Source of the DNA: Anisakis pegreffii
Lineage: Eukaryota > Nematoda > Chromadorea > Rhabditida > Anisakidae
DNA: 64,000 nt
Direction: 5' to 3'
Assembly (NCBI GenBank): GCA_035041965.1
Contig: JAPYMA010003064.1
Coordinates: forward strand, 1-64,000
Shown here: piece after piece, positions 51,347 through 64,000 of the stretch
Numbering within the stretch: position 1 is the stretch's first letter
Layout of the letters: each line of letters opens with the position of its first letter
Program-made: the position numbers and the translations under genes
Notes under the pieces: generated by a model
The model's database searches: none
Told to the model about the DNA's origin: nothing
What the model saw: the letters and a program-made list of their open reading frames with translations, nothing else

Positions 51347-54300
51347 CTGTGAAATGGTTGAAGTGCGTGTGGATTATAGCAATCAATCGCATTACGATTT
51401 CGACCACTGCATATCTCCCTTCAAGTTTTTCTTTTTGGATTACATTTGAGACTTCCCTTTAATTTTCCGCTAATCAGATAAGATTTCTTTGCTTCTTTCT
51501 GCATTTCAGATATTGCCAGAAAAAAAAGTAAAACACGATCCAAAAATTCCAATTTAAATGAGATCCAACTCATTCCTATTGATGGCAGGAATTGCTTCTC
51601 ATTTAATCCGAAAAAAAATGAAAATTCTGAAATTTCGGAACCCATACGAAACTCACTTCCATTGTTCACCGAACCAAAATCGCCTTGGTTCAGCCACTAG
51701 GCGACGAATACGTTCAATACATAGCGATGTTTCGGAGCACAGCGGATGTGCAAATCGAATTAATACGAAAATTAACAAAAATGAAACATTCATATCAATT
51801 TTCGAATCATCCTCTCATAAAACGCATCTGAAAGTAGAACTTCATTACTGCCTTCGCAATCAACCCAAATCTCTGCCATATTCATCGCAGTATGTTCACA
51901 TTGCAATCAAACAAGAAAACGCATGAAAATTTATATGATTCGGTTCTCATATCCGCACAATAAAATAGAATGACACACCTCAGAGCTTGTTGAATGTAAA
52001 ATGGAATACGTTCAACAGAACTGACACATCTCAGAAAAATTGGATGATGCCTGGAAGAATTCCCTTTAATTTTACAGAAATCATTTCATCAGTTCGACAA
52101 CGTCAGCACGAAAAAAAAAGGAATTGCTTGAAGCGAAAATATTTGCCACCATTTAAAGGTATTATGAATGAGTGAAATATGATATTAGTTAGCATCTTGA
52201 GCAAATGAACGCAAAATTGGCATTTGTTATGGTGTGGTGATGGAGATGGCGGAAAAAAAAGATTGTTGCAAAAGTGCTGAATTATGATGGGGTGAGTGAC
52301 GAACGTCTGACAAATTCATCGATAAGTTGTCATAAGGAGTAAATCAGCGATCGAATCACTGCGTTTGAGTGATAGGGTAGCAGATGAGTGTCGCTGGTTC
52401 AATAAGCAGAAGACTAAATGAATGGCTTCGAGTTGCTTCGAGAAGAGTGAAAATTTATGAATATACGTTCATGCTAAAGTGTTACTTTATTTTTAGAACA
52501 CGCTTGTTTTGGCTTCGATTCGTTTCATTGCTTATCTTATAATATACTATGGAATTCATATTTCATGACTAAAGAATATGAAAGTCATATTTCATAATTA
52601 AAACTTTTTTCATGACACTCTGTATGGTAACGTTGAAGAATTTCGAATGAAGCTTCTCAAAAAGCTAGAATTTTTAAATGAAGATCTTTTCACGCTATAC
52701 TATTCACTCTGCAACAACTCCAATCTTTCTATCACCTTCTTCATTTTGTTATGTTGAGCATTACACATCGCAAAAAATTAGCCGCAATTCATTTGCAGCG
52801 GCTAGCCCAGAAAAGAATGAAAATGAGCATAATAAATGTGACGTCTTGTCTTGCTTCAAAATTTCATCTGCTTGAAAATTCTTACTGAACTCGATTCTAA
52901 ATTCATTTGAAGCCTTGCTCAATTCATTAGGTGATAATTCGAATGAACCACGAATTGATCAGAGATTTAGACCAAACGGCACTCAAGCGGTATCACTTAG
53001 CACAATAGCAGCAGCAGCAATTATATGTGTGCATTACTGATGATATACAGCTTGAAACAACACCGCTTACGAAAATGACATCTTTGTACTTGGTAACCAA
53101 TAAATAATATGCGTTTACGTAAGATATCTTACACACGTTGAGGCTATACATTAGAATATTATGAATATACATATATGTGAATAGCTACATATAATAAATA
53201 TATGTGTGTGTGTTCATAAATAAGATCCTTCTTCAAATGAAATCTATTTTTACTTTCAGGCAGAGAGGCGATGCTATCGAAAGGTGGATAGAAAACATCA
53301 ACGTTATCTAGCTGTTGTCTGCAGCACGCAACACGATTCAAGAGAGTCTCCGTAGAAATATATTTGAATAATCATTTGATATTGCAAGAAAAGCTATTGA
53401 AAACTTTTAATGAAGAAGTTGTATTATACGTTACTCGCTTACTCTGAAATAAATTTCTGATACGCGTTTTCGAAGTTGTTTCCGAACGAACATTTCATAG
53501 GTGTCATTGCTCTGTTAAAGATCATAAAAATTTGTCTTTAACCTAATCATAAAACACCAACTCTCACTTCATTAATGCTCTCAAAGCAATGACATATATT
53601 TAAGGTTTGGTATTTCGAGTAAAAAAGTACTACAGCGGTACTTCTATTGAGTAAAAGTTTAGCACAATTTACTACTGAATTCCTTATTGTGTATGGCAGA
53701 TCAAATCCAATGCACATCTATCGATGCACACTGAAAATGAGGTGTTCACTACGAACAAATATCATTTTATACGTTATGCAGATAAATTCCTCAACTCCAT
53801 TCAGTTCCACCATAGAATTCCTGCTAGGAAACATAAGTTTTTTTGCAATCGCTACTTTACATAGACTACTACACTCGCAAACAGATGTTCAACTAATAAG
53901 AAATATCAATATTGAGATGAATTGCTGAAAAAAAACGTGTAGGTTGAAAATTGTAAACGTTATTCAAAACGAAAAGTTTCTATGATTAATTAATTAAAAA
54001 ATTCATTGATTTGGTTGATTAAAAAAGATAAATTGTAAAGGTTATTCAAAATGAAAAGTTTCTACGATTAACTGATTAAAAGTGAAAAAACAAAATTAAT
54101 TGATCGGCTAAAAAAGTTTCATCAAAATAGTACACATACGATGCGATAATCGCCTTGGCTACTTTAGTTCTTTTTGTTGAAAATTTCTTAAGGTCTAGTA
54201 AATATTCATTGGACATACAAACGAACTGAAGCGGAAAGGGAACTGAGCACGCTGACAAAACAGATATCAGCTATAAGAATTCTCTAGTTCGTATAATAGA

Positions 54301-55873
54301 AAAATCGGAACTGTACATTAACATTAGTGAAGAAATGTTGCACTAATTGTGAAGTAAAACGAATCGAGCGTATTGCTCACATCATTTGCACGATGAGGAA
54401 AGTGAATGAAACTAGTGAAACGGCAAAAAGATAGCGTAAAATCTGAAGGAAAATTCAATTGATTGAGCGACACCTTTCTCACGAAATTTTACGGAACACA
54501 TTTTGACCAGTGAATTGTTAGCCTCAAAAATGGAGCAATTCGTTGATCAAATGTCTCATCGCATAGATGAATGATGTACCCAGCGAAATGACGGAGATTA
54601 ATCCCTCAGAGAGGAGGAGGAGATTTGCTGGTGAACATAAATATTGTGAAGAATAAACAACATCCTCAAGTAAACGAAAGTAAACGCCCCAAATTCGAAT
54701 AAATGACACATAGCACAAATGTTGTGATTTCATAATTGTTTTTGAGACGTCTCTTAGTATTAGTAACACATAATCAAATTGATAATGCTAATAATGTCAC
54801 AAGCATTCATTCATTTATCATGATTTAATTGTTATTTTGTTTGCTGTTCCCAGCAATTCGTTTCAAGTTAGCCGAGAATGATTCAATTCTATAATCCGTC
54901 ATATTGAGGCCAGAAATGTTTGGGCAATATCTTGCGGGCTGCAACAAATCGCTCTATTTGTAATAAGTTACATTGTATGGATATCATTAAACATTTACGA
55001 ACTAAAATTCTACGAGCAAAACTAATAATTGGATGTGCTGAGAGAACAAACCATCCGTATACTTTAAAGCACTCGTTCGTTTATATAACTACTAATAAGT
55101 TATTGATGATGGAAGAAAGAAATCGAATTAGTGAACTTCAGCACTTGGAATAGCTCGATGGCAATTCACTGAAATGCTCTTCTCTTCGACGGAAATAACA
55201 GTCGTCAAGAACGAGAAATATTCATCATCCAGTAATGAAGCTAGTTTCGTTTATAAACTTATTTTAGTCGATTGATCCAATCTATTGAACGAACGTAAGA
55301 AAAATGCCCAACAAAAAGCTAATGATAGGTCGTATTGAACTAATAGATTCATTACAGGTTTTGTTTTGAGGCTGAAGACTAGAATTGATTTCAAGCAAAG
55401 TCCTAAACTTCAGCACTGAGAGACTGATTGATTAATTCAGGATCTGTTTGCGAACAAAAAACAATTCCATTTGCAAATGTGCACTTCATGGAGACAAAAA
55501 ACGTGAATACAGATCAAAAAGCGTGCCTAATTTGATTGAAAAACACAAATGTACCTTCGTGCACTTTAATGGATCGCTGAAAGGACTCGTGCAGTTCAGC
55601 GAATTTAATGAATTTATTTTCGATGGAATTTACGAAAAAAAACCAGCAATACCATTGCTTGAAAACTGCATTGTTCTCGTCGAAATTGTGGCTCTAAAAG
55701 TATCTTACACTCGTTAGTAATATATGAGTACATCATAAATACGTCTAAATTATATGCATGAGCATTCACTAATGATTGAACTAATGCAGTTTACACAAAA
55801 TCCCAAAGTCACGAATCTTTATGGGATAATCACATAATCATTTGCTTTCGAGTCGTTTCAGTTGTTTCCCATT

Positions 55874-56445
55874 TCAGAATACAGTCCACTTGAAGCTGCA
55901 GGCAGCAAGAAGGAAATCATAGCAAAAGCAACGATCAAACACAGTCAGCAGTTGTAAATCTGCTTGTAAACTAAACTTTTTTTGCACAGATGGCTTGTCT
56001 TTAATCAGCATTGTAATGTGATACGAAAATTCTGACTGGCAGTGAGATGAGTGGATATTTTCAGCGAAAAATTTAACTGCCAGATTTAAAATAGTTGCTT
56101 GCCACTTCTTCAACGTGTCATTATCGACTCAATATGTTGAATTTCTTTTTCTGTTCGTTGGTTGCATAACAGATGATTTTTAAAATGTATTGCAATTATT
56201 TCAGTGATTAATTGCCCTTTTCTCTGGAAAGTTGGTAACACTTCGACTTTAAGTTCATCGTTTTTGTAATGAAGATTAATGAGGCACCTCGAAGGAAACG
56301 ATAAATAAACAACTGTAATTAGACTTTTGAGATTTGACCGAGCAATCGTTTTTGTGACACATAGCAACTCAACTTCAAGAAACAACTGAACAGTGTTTTC
56401 AAGCGAATGTTTCAAATCGAGAACTGACATGAGGTTCAACGAGAT
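55874..56445 (-). pseudogene. Broken ORF pair, possible retrocopy or pseudogene
   Basis: A frame of about 110 codons (56445-56110) ends near ...EIQHIES, and a second frame (about 80 codons, to a stop at 55874) continues straight after a one-base shift. The two read as one plausible globular protein without introns. I recognise no family; chance remains possible in AT-rich DNA. Confidence 0.25.
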
Positions 56446-59400
56446 TTAATATTTCAAATAATGTTGAAGAAATTGACATTACATAGAATAATATGGATTA
56501 CCGAAATGGTTCATCAAAAGGTTGTTTAAGGCGTTTAATAGACATATTTCGATTGCTTAATAACGCTTCACTAATGTATTTCGTTGGAAATCTTTTCGGT
56601 TGTTTATCTGATATCGTTGCAACAATCTAAGACCTATGACGCCAAAATACACCACATTCGAAAGCGTTCATCAACTTATTATGTGAACGTTTGAATAGAA
56701 ACGGCTCTTTTTTTTGTGAGATTCAAGGATTAGTTAAACGTGAATTATAGCTGAATGATGAGCGGCGTTGTTTAGCATGAACATGATCAATTCATATAGA
56801 CAGAGGTTTATTATTGGTGGATAACATACTCAATGATCATCGGATAGTTATATATTGACACATGCGTATGCTTTTTGTTGCTTATATGGCGCAAGCCACT
56901 GAGGCTCGCTTTCACGAATGGTTAATTATTTTATTATGAAAATTAACATCCACATTTTCAGTTGTTCCGTTTTTGAAGCATGACTAAATGTAAGCAGAAA
57001 TAATGAAGAAATGAGTAGATCGATTGAGTAGAACTAAATTCTTCAATTTTCGAGGAGTTTAGCACCTGAAAAGCAAATAATGTATGAACGATTACAGTTG
57101 AAAGGGTAAGAACATGTACTCGAAAAACTTCCGAGGCAATCGTGAATTGATTAGTTAAGCAGTCGCAAAGTGAGTGACACTCATTCACAATGAAAAGAAA
57201 ATTCAGTGAAGTGTAAGTAAATTCCATGAAATCAAATCCACTGAATACTTCATTAGAGTGAGAGCACTCTCGAAGTCACCATTCGTCAAGACAAGTCTCA
57301 TTACTCACTTTTCATTGGACAGCAATTGACCTGTCAGAGAATGTTAATAAAATCCGAATGAATCAAACAAACACTTCAACTAGCCAACAAAATTCGTTGT
57401 TAGAAAAGTGTTGTTGAGTTCAAAAATCAAACGAATAAGACGTGTAAGTGCATATGGATCTATGATATATGCATCCTGACATCAATTCACATTCAATGAA
57501 GCGACAAAAATTGATGCTTTCGTCTCTCGGAAACAAAAATCGCTCGTCAAATTCATGACTTATTAGTCGGCTAAGCAGCGATTTTGAGGATTTATTTCTA
57601 GTGCGCTATTGTTGTGGATTCAAAGTTTAGTCGTTGTTTCGCTACATCAGCCATCATTAATTCAATGTAGATGCTGGTCAATCCACTGAAGTGAAATGAA
57701 TCATAGCGAGTTTGTATGTGACCAAGACAGTGATCGAGTCGTTTCAAAACAGCAACTCGCGAAAACGATGAAACCCAAGATGATTGATGAGCGGACGTGT
57801 TCGCATAAATCCCACCAATATCACATTAAAAGCATTCATTTACAATTATAGCCAATAAGGGGTAATAATACAAGCCACCCATCAAAATTCCGTGTTTGTT
57901 TGTTTTGAGCGGAAACCTTTTCCACGAAAAATACATATTGACAACTAATTTTGCGCTTCACTGATAATTTGCGTCAATGAAAGTATATAGCAGAATTTCA
58001 ATGGAATTCTTTAAAATGTTCTGAACAAAAAAAAGCGAATTCATCATCACATTCAATGTTTTTCTCAAATCAATTCAATTGATTCACTTTCTCACAATGA
58101 ATCATCATTTCGTTGCGGCGAATTACCCAACTTCAAAATGGCATAATTTTCCGCCAAAACACTCATAAACAACGAGCAACAAAAAAAGAGAAGATGTGTA
58201 AACAGATTCGTCCACGCTGAGCAGCAGAAATTTGCATCAATCAAAACTGTCGACGACGACAACGACGGGTGTTTGAGCGGCGATGTGAAAAAGCAAGCAA
58301 TCGCTGATGAGTTAGTTGTGTGCTCAACTCAGAACACCACCACCTACTCGAATGAGAATACGTTTTGAGTGAAAATAGCTGCAGAGTTAATGGACAGAAT
58401 TTGTAATTTGTAATTTGCAATTTAAATAGTTGGTTTGGATGAATTTTTGAACAAAAAGAATGCATTAGAAGAATGAGCAAAATCATGTGGATGTTCGAAG
58501 ATTGATGAAACAGGAGGAAATTCGCCAATGAGTGAGTGCATTCGAAATGGATTAAAATTGGATAAAACGACAAAACTGATGAGTGTAGTATCCGATAAAT
58601 TATGAGTAGTGTTTTTGAAGAGGATGAACGCTTTTAGCGCCATCATATCCGCAAGCATCACTGTGTAAAAGCAATAGTGTGATTCGCGTGCATGCGAAGT
58701 GGACGATCGGAAATGTGTGTGTGTTTGTGAAGAATTGTTGTGTAAAGAATTCACAAAGTTGAGGCTAAACTCAAAGTAATTTAGTGCAAGAAGAATCCTC
58801 TAATCAAAGTATAAGTGGAAAGCGTCGTAAGTTGAGCGATGTGAGAAGTAAGTGAGAATATGATTTGTTTACGATGACAATTTGTGAGGATTCATATTTT
58901 TTGTAAATGATTTCAAGTGAAGCTGTTGTGTAATGTGCAACGGAGTGCTGCTGCTGCTGATGTAGGAGGATCGATGAAAGTGACACGTCTGAGAAAACAC
59001 TGCGTAAATCAACTTATACGAACTTCATTTCTGCTGTTTTTTTATGGCTCTCAAGAAAACGTTGCAGTTTGACGAGATACTTTCAAAATTCGCACACAAC
59101 ATTGATTGAGTATCTTCCACGAAAAAATGGAAACATCTTTTTGATGGCATCCTCTCATGAAAACATTTGTTAAAGAACAAGAAAATTGTTGTTATCGTAA
59201 CCAACAACGACGATAAACAGCGTTAATTGCTTTTTGATAGCATCACGGAAACAGCTGCTGATGTTCTCGTCTTGCTCGATTTTGGTTCTGATTGTTCATG
59301 TTCACTGATCGAAGCGGTGTAAAACGTACTCATAGCAATACTTCATGTCAAACTTTTCATACTGACAAATTTTCGAAACGACAAGTTTAATCAAGAAAAT

Positions 59401-62400
59401 TCTTTAGGATATATAAACATTTAAATAAAGTTTACTGACAACGAGAGAGATTCTGATCTAGAAAGAAGCCTCAAATGGACGTTTGATAACGAGTGGAATG
59501 AAAATACACGTGATACATATTCAGCGTGAGTTCGAAATCTTTTTTTCTTTACTGGATATATGAATGATTCTGTGAAATGAATGAACTGCTGGATGCAATT
59601 CGATAAATGAATAACTCGAAAAGTCTTTATCCACGAAACTTCTTCTACCCAAAATGACGTTCAAATCGTTACAAACTATGTGACGAATTCGAAGTCCTCA
59701 AATTGCTCTTCTTTTCATCCAAAAAACGATGAGAATATACCGAAATCCTTTCAGTTAAAACTCAGCGCAATGTACCGTACCGGAATATGTCGAAATGTTA
59801 AATTCTTGAAATGGTATATCGCACAACGCGAGAGCTAGATATATTGAAGGTGAAGAAAATTGTTTGAGCGAATCGTTATGTACTTGTAACTGGACGAAAG
59901 AAAGCTTAAAGAATTGATGCGCTCAAAAAATCAATTATGCAAATTTTTCAGTAAATTAACACCAAACGCAAACCTATGAATACATGAATGCATTACTGAA
60001 GTCATTAAACGTGCAATGCAACAGCTTAGTGGCACCGAATTCCTCAGAATCGTGTTTTGCCGACTGAGAACTGCGATGATTACGAATCATATGGTGAAAA
60101 GGACACCAATTGGGGATTTCGAAAAATATTCGATTCACTTTCGATTAATGAAATCAAACTCCAAACTGATGGACAACAGAACAACGAAGAAGTTAGCAAG
60201 AAACAAAGCAAATGAAAAATGATCATTCTCAGCGATGTAATTGATCGTTCGTTAGATGCAAATGATAGCGCAGAAACTTTTTTCAGTGTTGAGCCAATTT
60301 ATATGCATCCATATAATATGCATCAAAGCAGTATTGTCTCATCCGAACAAACAAATAAAAAGTGGTTAATGTGCAAGGGTAAAATGATGAAGCGACTTTG
60401 AAGTTTTTACAAAGCCAGCCACCACTACCATATGGTACCAAACATATCATTAATTTTCGATTGCTCTGTTGATGAGCTGTGAAACAATACTCGTTCTTTT
60501 GATGAAACAATGCTCGCCGAGGCCAACTTTTTTTCTGGTCAACCGGCAATCGACTGAATTTTTTGGTTGAATGGGTTTGAGGTCAGTTACGGTTGGAAAT
60601 AAGCGCTCATTGGTTGTTCTTTTGCATTTGTTTTGCAGTTATTCAAACTCGTAGTCACAGATTCGAAAGGCTATTCACTGCAAATAATCATATGAATATT
60701 GCAGTAATAGCGACGGATGATTCTGTTGATAATTACAGCTGTAATGATAACAACAATAGCAACAGTAATGACAGGAATGATATTAGTGTTGACGACAGCA
60801 TTGATACCAACATTAAGCGTGTAAAAACAACAAGAATACCAGTAAACAGTAACATTAACACTGTAACATTAATTCAGATACTGGAACTAATAATGAAAAT
60901 GATAATAGCTTCAACAAATAGATGGATTGAGTTATAGATAACTTCCAGTAAAGAGGTTATAATAACTGGAAGAAAAGCGTGGCATCGTGGTCGTGTAATG
61001 ATCATTAACGAGCCATTAAATATGTGCAATAATATCACTCCGAAAGACCATAATTCAAATTAGAAGTAATTATATTCGATTGCTTGAGTGGCACATTGCT
61101 TGATGCCGAATGTTTCATTTCATTGCAATCACACAAAATTTTCCTCTGATGATTGATGGATCGAGATCGATTTGTGGTCGCTCTCATATATCGGTCACAA
61201 TTCTCTAGTGTCAGCACCGTCATACATCATTTCAGGACCTCGACTACGAGTTTGCCTTATACGAGTTATGCTCTTTGCACGAAGTGGATTGTAATGGAAT
61301 TGTATTTTATAGCATTAATTAAAAGTGTAGTTATAATAATAAGAGTATTAACTAAAATAATGCAGTAATAAAGTTGATAATGAAAATAATAATAAAATAA
61401 CAGTAATGATTAATCAAATAATGAGTTTGAGGCACATCGCAGTGCTAAATGATCATAACTGACATGATCGGAAACATTTGAGGATTTTTTTTAATCGTTT
61501 GTTTACCCGAACAATCTTAATGGATGCTCATTGCTTCACGCACGAGCGACTTTTGTGAATTCTCTCATGGTCAGAAAACTTGTCAGAATCAGCTGATATG
61601 AGCAACAGAGAATGATCGAATAAATGGAGTAGAACAGATAGGGTAAACATTCATTACATGATGAAAATGTCATCGCCCACAATTGTCATACAAATATGAC
61701 GATTGGGTTGGCTCAATATTAGAGATTTGACAAATGCGAAGAATTCACATTACGTAATCATCTTCGATGTTGACAAACGTTTAACACTTTAAAATATAAG
61801 CTAACTAAACAAATTTTCATGGGAAATTCAGCATTTGGCTTTCGGTTTTACACAGACAACACTAACCAGCGATCCACTCGTACTCAGTTCTTATATTACG
61901 TTAATAATTGTCGATCGTTAGCGAGCACATAAATAAATGAATGACGACTATATGTAAATGAAGACGAAACTTCGATATGAATACAATTTGAAATATTGCT
62001 TGATATTGCTATTGTTAAAGTGATATTTGATTAGAATTTAAGGAACTCAATTCGTGAGAAGACATTAATTCTTGTTTCGAATTTTCTCGTCAAAAACAGA
62101 ACCAAATAATATTCGCAAAATGATTCAGATACTTCAAAATCATCATGCTTTCATCGAGTAAACGAACAACAATCGGGAGAGGTGATATTGCATGCTATCG
62201 CTTAATTTCGTATGACCCAAATATAGACTGGATATGAATTGAAATCATTCCAATTATTTTAATTTTTTAAAGTCATTTTCAGCTTTTCTCTAAAATCGTT
62301 ACTTGCACTAATTTTCTCAACGGCCAATCATTGAATGGGACGAAGTAATTGATGAAACGAAAAGCATTAAGAAAGCATTAAGAAAAAGGAAGAAGAAATC

Positions 62401-63969
62401 TTATAAAAGTGATCATAAGCGAGTAGAACAAGAAATGAACACTGTTCACAGATATATTCGCAATCTTAACAAGAAATTAAGAGGATGCCCACTCAAACCA
62501 CACCCCGTCGTTAACGAACCTTACTGCTCTAAACAACAACAATAATAATCTATCCCTATCTGTCTCAATTCCAATCCCAATCCCAATAGAGTCCGCCCCG
62601 ATCCTAGAGGCACAGTCAACTAATTGTGTCAGTTCAGTTTCTTCATCGGAACGGGAAAAAGAAGAAGTGAAGATCTGCAAGTAAACGTCTTATGAACAAA
62701 ATCAAGCATGTTTACATTATTTATCAACTTTCTCCATTTTCACACATTCATTTTTTGAAATTATATCGAACAATTGAGAAAATTGATTCTGAAAGTGAAT
62801 TCTAAATGGAAATTTGAGCTATTCGAGATGGTGAATTTGTGAATATGATAGTGAAATCTATCAGGATTCATGCCTTTCTCTTCATGAGTGTATGCTCGAA
62901 TTCATTATGTGGACAAGTATCGCAATGATGAAAATTTGTTTTCAATCAAACGAAACTGAGTCTGCTGAAGAAAGTTCCATAGACATTCTGCGATGATGTA
63001 AATTATTTATCAGTCACGATAATCGTGATCCTTCAAATCCTTGCAGATGAAATTCATCTGAAAAAATCATTGATAGAAGTTCCGAGAATGCACGTTGTCC
63101 ACGAAAAATTCAATAAGAAGTTGACTGTTTACAGAATATGTGTGAAACACAGTAATTCATTTTTAGACGGGAATGCCAGAAAATTCCTCATTGTTTGTTT
63201 TTCAGACTTTTTCCTTATAATGTCAATGAATAGGTATTAGGAGCTTCTCACCGAAAAAGCATTAATTTCATGCCCTGACGTATAAGGTTTCAGCACTTTC
63301 ACCGATTGATTTTGCTTGTCATAAGAAGAAACCTTGAAACACTGTCAAACACAATAGTTGCCATACACTAAAAATCGATCTGAAATCACCAAATATCCAC
63401 TCTAAAATTTGTACTTTCATTAACGAGCAGCAACACAGCGTTAATTGAATTCTTTATATTCACTTTTAATAATAAGTTCAGATATCAAAAGCGCATGAAA
63501 CGAACTGCAATAGCGCATTCTTCATCAAATGAAAATTGTTACTTAAATTTCACATGAATCCGATCAATCTATTCAGCAAATCAATGATACGGAGGGGAAA
63601 GGAGAGAGAGGTGATGGATTCGAAGAGGAAGTGAATGCAAATTTTAGTGTGGACATAATATCTCACCGTATGAGAAATCCTGGATTCACACTTATTTTTT
63701 CTATTTTTCTGATATTATTTTTATTAGTTTTTCTGAACCGCTAAATCTTTCCGTCGGTCAAATTGTGCTTTTCATCTGCTTTTGTCATTGTCAAGATGAT
63801 TGATAATATTACATCTTTGCGGCACAACCAAACGAATACTAATGTATTCGTGATAGTTGCTTGCATGAATAACCGAGAATTATGGTTATGAGTTATAAGT
63901 ATGGATGTGAGTTGAAGACGACGATTAATGGAGTGTAAAAACGAGTTGTGTCCTTAAAAGCACACTTAC

Positions 63970-64000
63970 CTAATACGCCATCTTGAGCCAGCACCCATTC
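63970..64000 (-). CDS. Candidate exon, partial at window edge (PEBP-like gene?)
   Basis: Reads EWVLAQDGVL and ends at a strong donor TTAG/GTAAGTG in phase 1 with G. Joined to the 47806 exon it gives ...DGVLG-TYRACDHDF, in frame. This implies an intron of about 16.2 kb. Only 31 nt are visible. Confidence 0.4.
   Translation of the reverse strand, partial: NGCWLKMAY

Larger units (their letters stand above)
47807..63969. other. AT-rich region, presumed long intron or intergenic DNA
   Basis: About 16 kb without a recognised gene. It contains two candidate exons (50830-51032 and 51252-51346), a broken reading-frame pair (55874-56445), a C-rich tract (49077-49097) and low-complexity Asn/Ser-type frames near 60.7 kb. 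If the terminal exon at 63970-64000 belongs to the PEBP-like gene, all of this is intron. Confidence 0.4.

Noticed and set aside
51558..51926. 122-codon + strand ORF
   Set aside because: Composition resembles translated AT-rich non-coding DNA, with no domain and no supporting splice sites.
60593..60937. 114-codon + strand frame rich in Asn/Ser/Asp
   Set aside because: Low-complexity AAT/AAC-type repeats produce the openness; there are no splice or start signals of note.
62477..62680. Open frame on the minus strand with a GIGIGIG stretch and an acceptor, as a PEBP-like exon
   Set aside because: Its frame needs phase 0 entry, whereas the upstream donor at 63970 is phase 1; low complexity explains the openness.

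Overview
The window reads as nuclear DNA of a nematode, at moderate confidence. It is about one-third G+C, with many short introns (about 100-360 bp) ending in TTTCAG-type acceptors. One acceptor abuts the start codon of the first gene, as a spliced-leader acceptor would. Two conserved eukaryotic genes can be rebuilt exon by exon. I cannot name the species.

Layout. 1-6.9 kb: no gene recognised. It holds a tandem repeat of about 440-490 bp (1430-3150) whose core folds into hairpins, a GC-rich hairpin-dense insert in its third copy, and a dispersed inverted repeat. 6.9-10.9 kb (+): a 13-exon Xaa-Pro dipeptidase (PEPD), 476 aa, with all five metal ligands; its first intron appears to use a GC donor. 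14.2-19.9 kb (-): a complete 17-exon replicative helicase subunit MCM6, 827 aa, convergent with PEPD. An E2F-like site lies upstream of it. 21.1-37.7 kb (-): a tandem array of intron-containing tRNA-Leu genes, built on a 412-bp unit carrying one tRNA-Leu(CAA) and one tRNA-Leu(UAA). I count 37 CAA-type and 44 UAA-type loci, about 69 of them consensus-like, plus decayed copies, two copies whose anticodon now reads UAG, one edge fragment and a 100-N assembly gap. 39.3 kb to at least 47.8 kb, possibly past the window end (-): a divergent PEBP-like gene with long introns and a hydrophobic C-terminal tail. The rest of 48-64 kb is AT-rich with only weak coding hints.

The genes do not form a pathway. 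PEPD recycles proline from dipeptides, MCM6 serves DNA replication, and the tRNA array supplies decoders of UUA/UUG leucine codons. The most unusual content is the tRNA-Leu array: very high copy number, two near-identical isoacceptors both with introns, and visible traces of unequal crossing-over, anticodon drift and decay.
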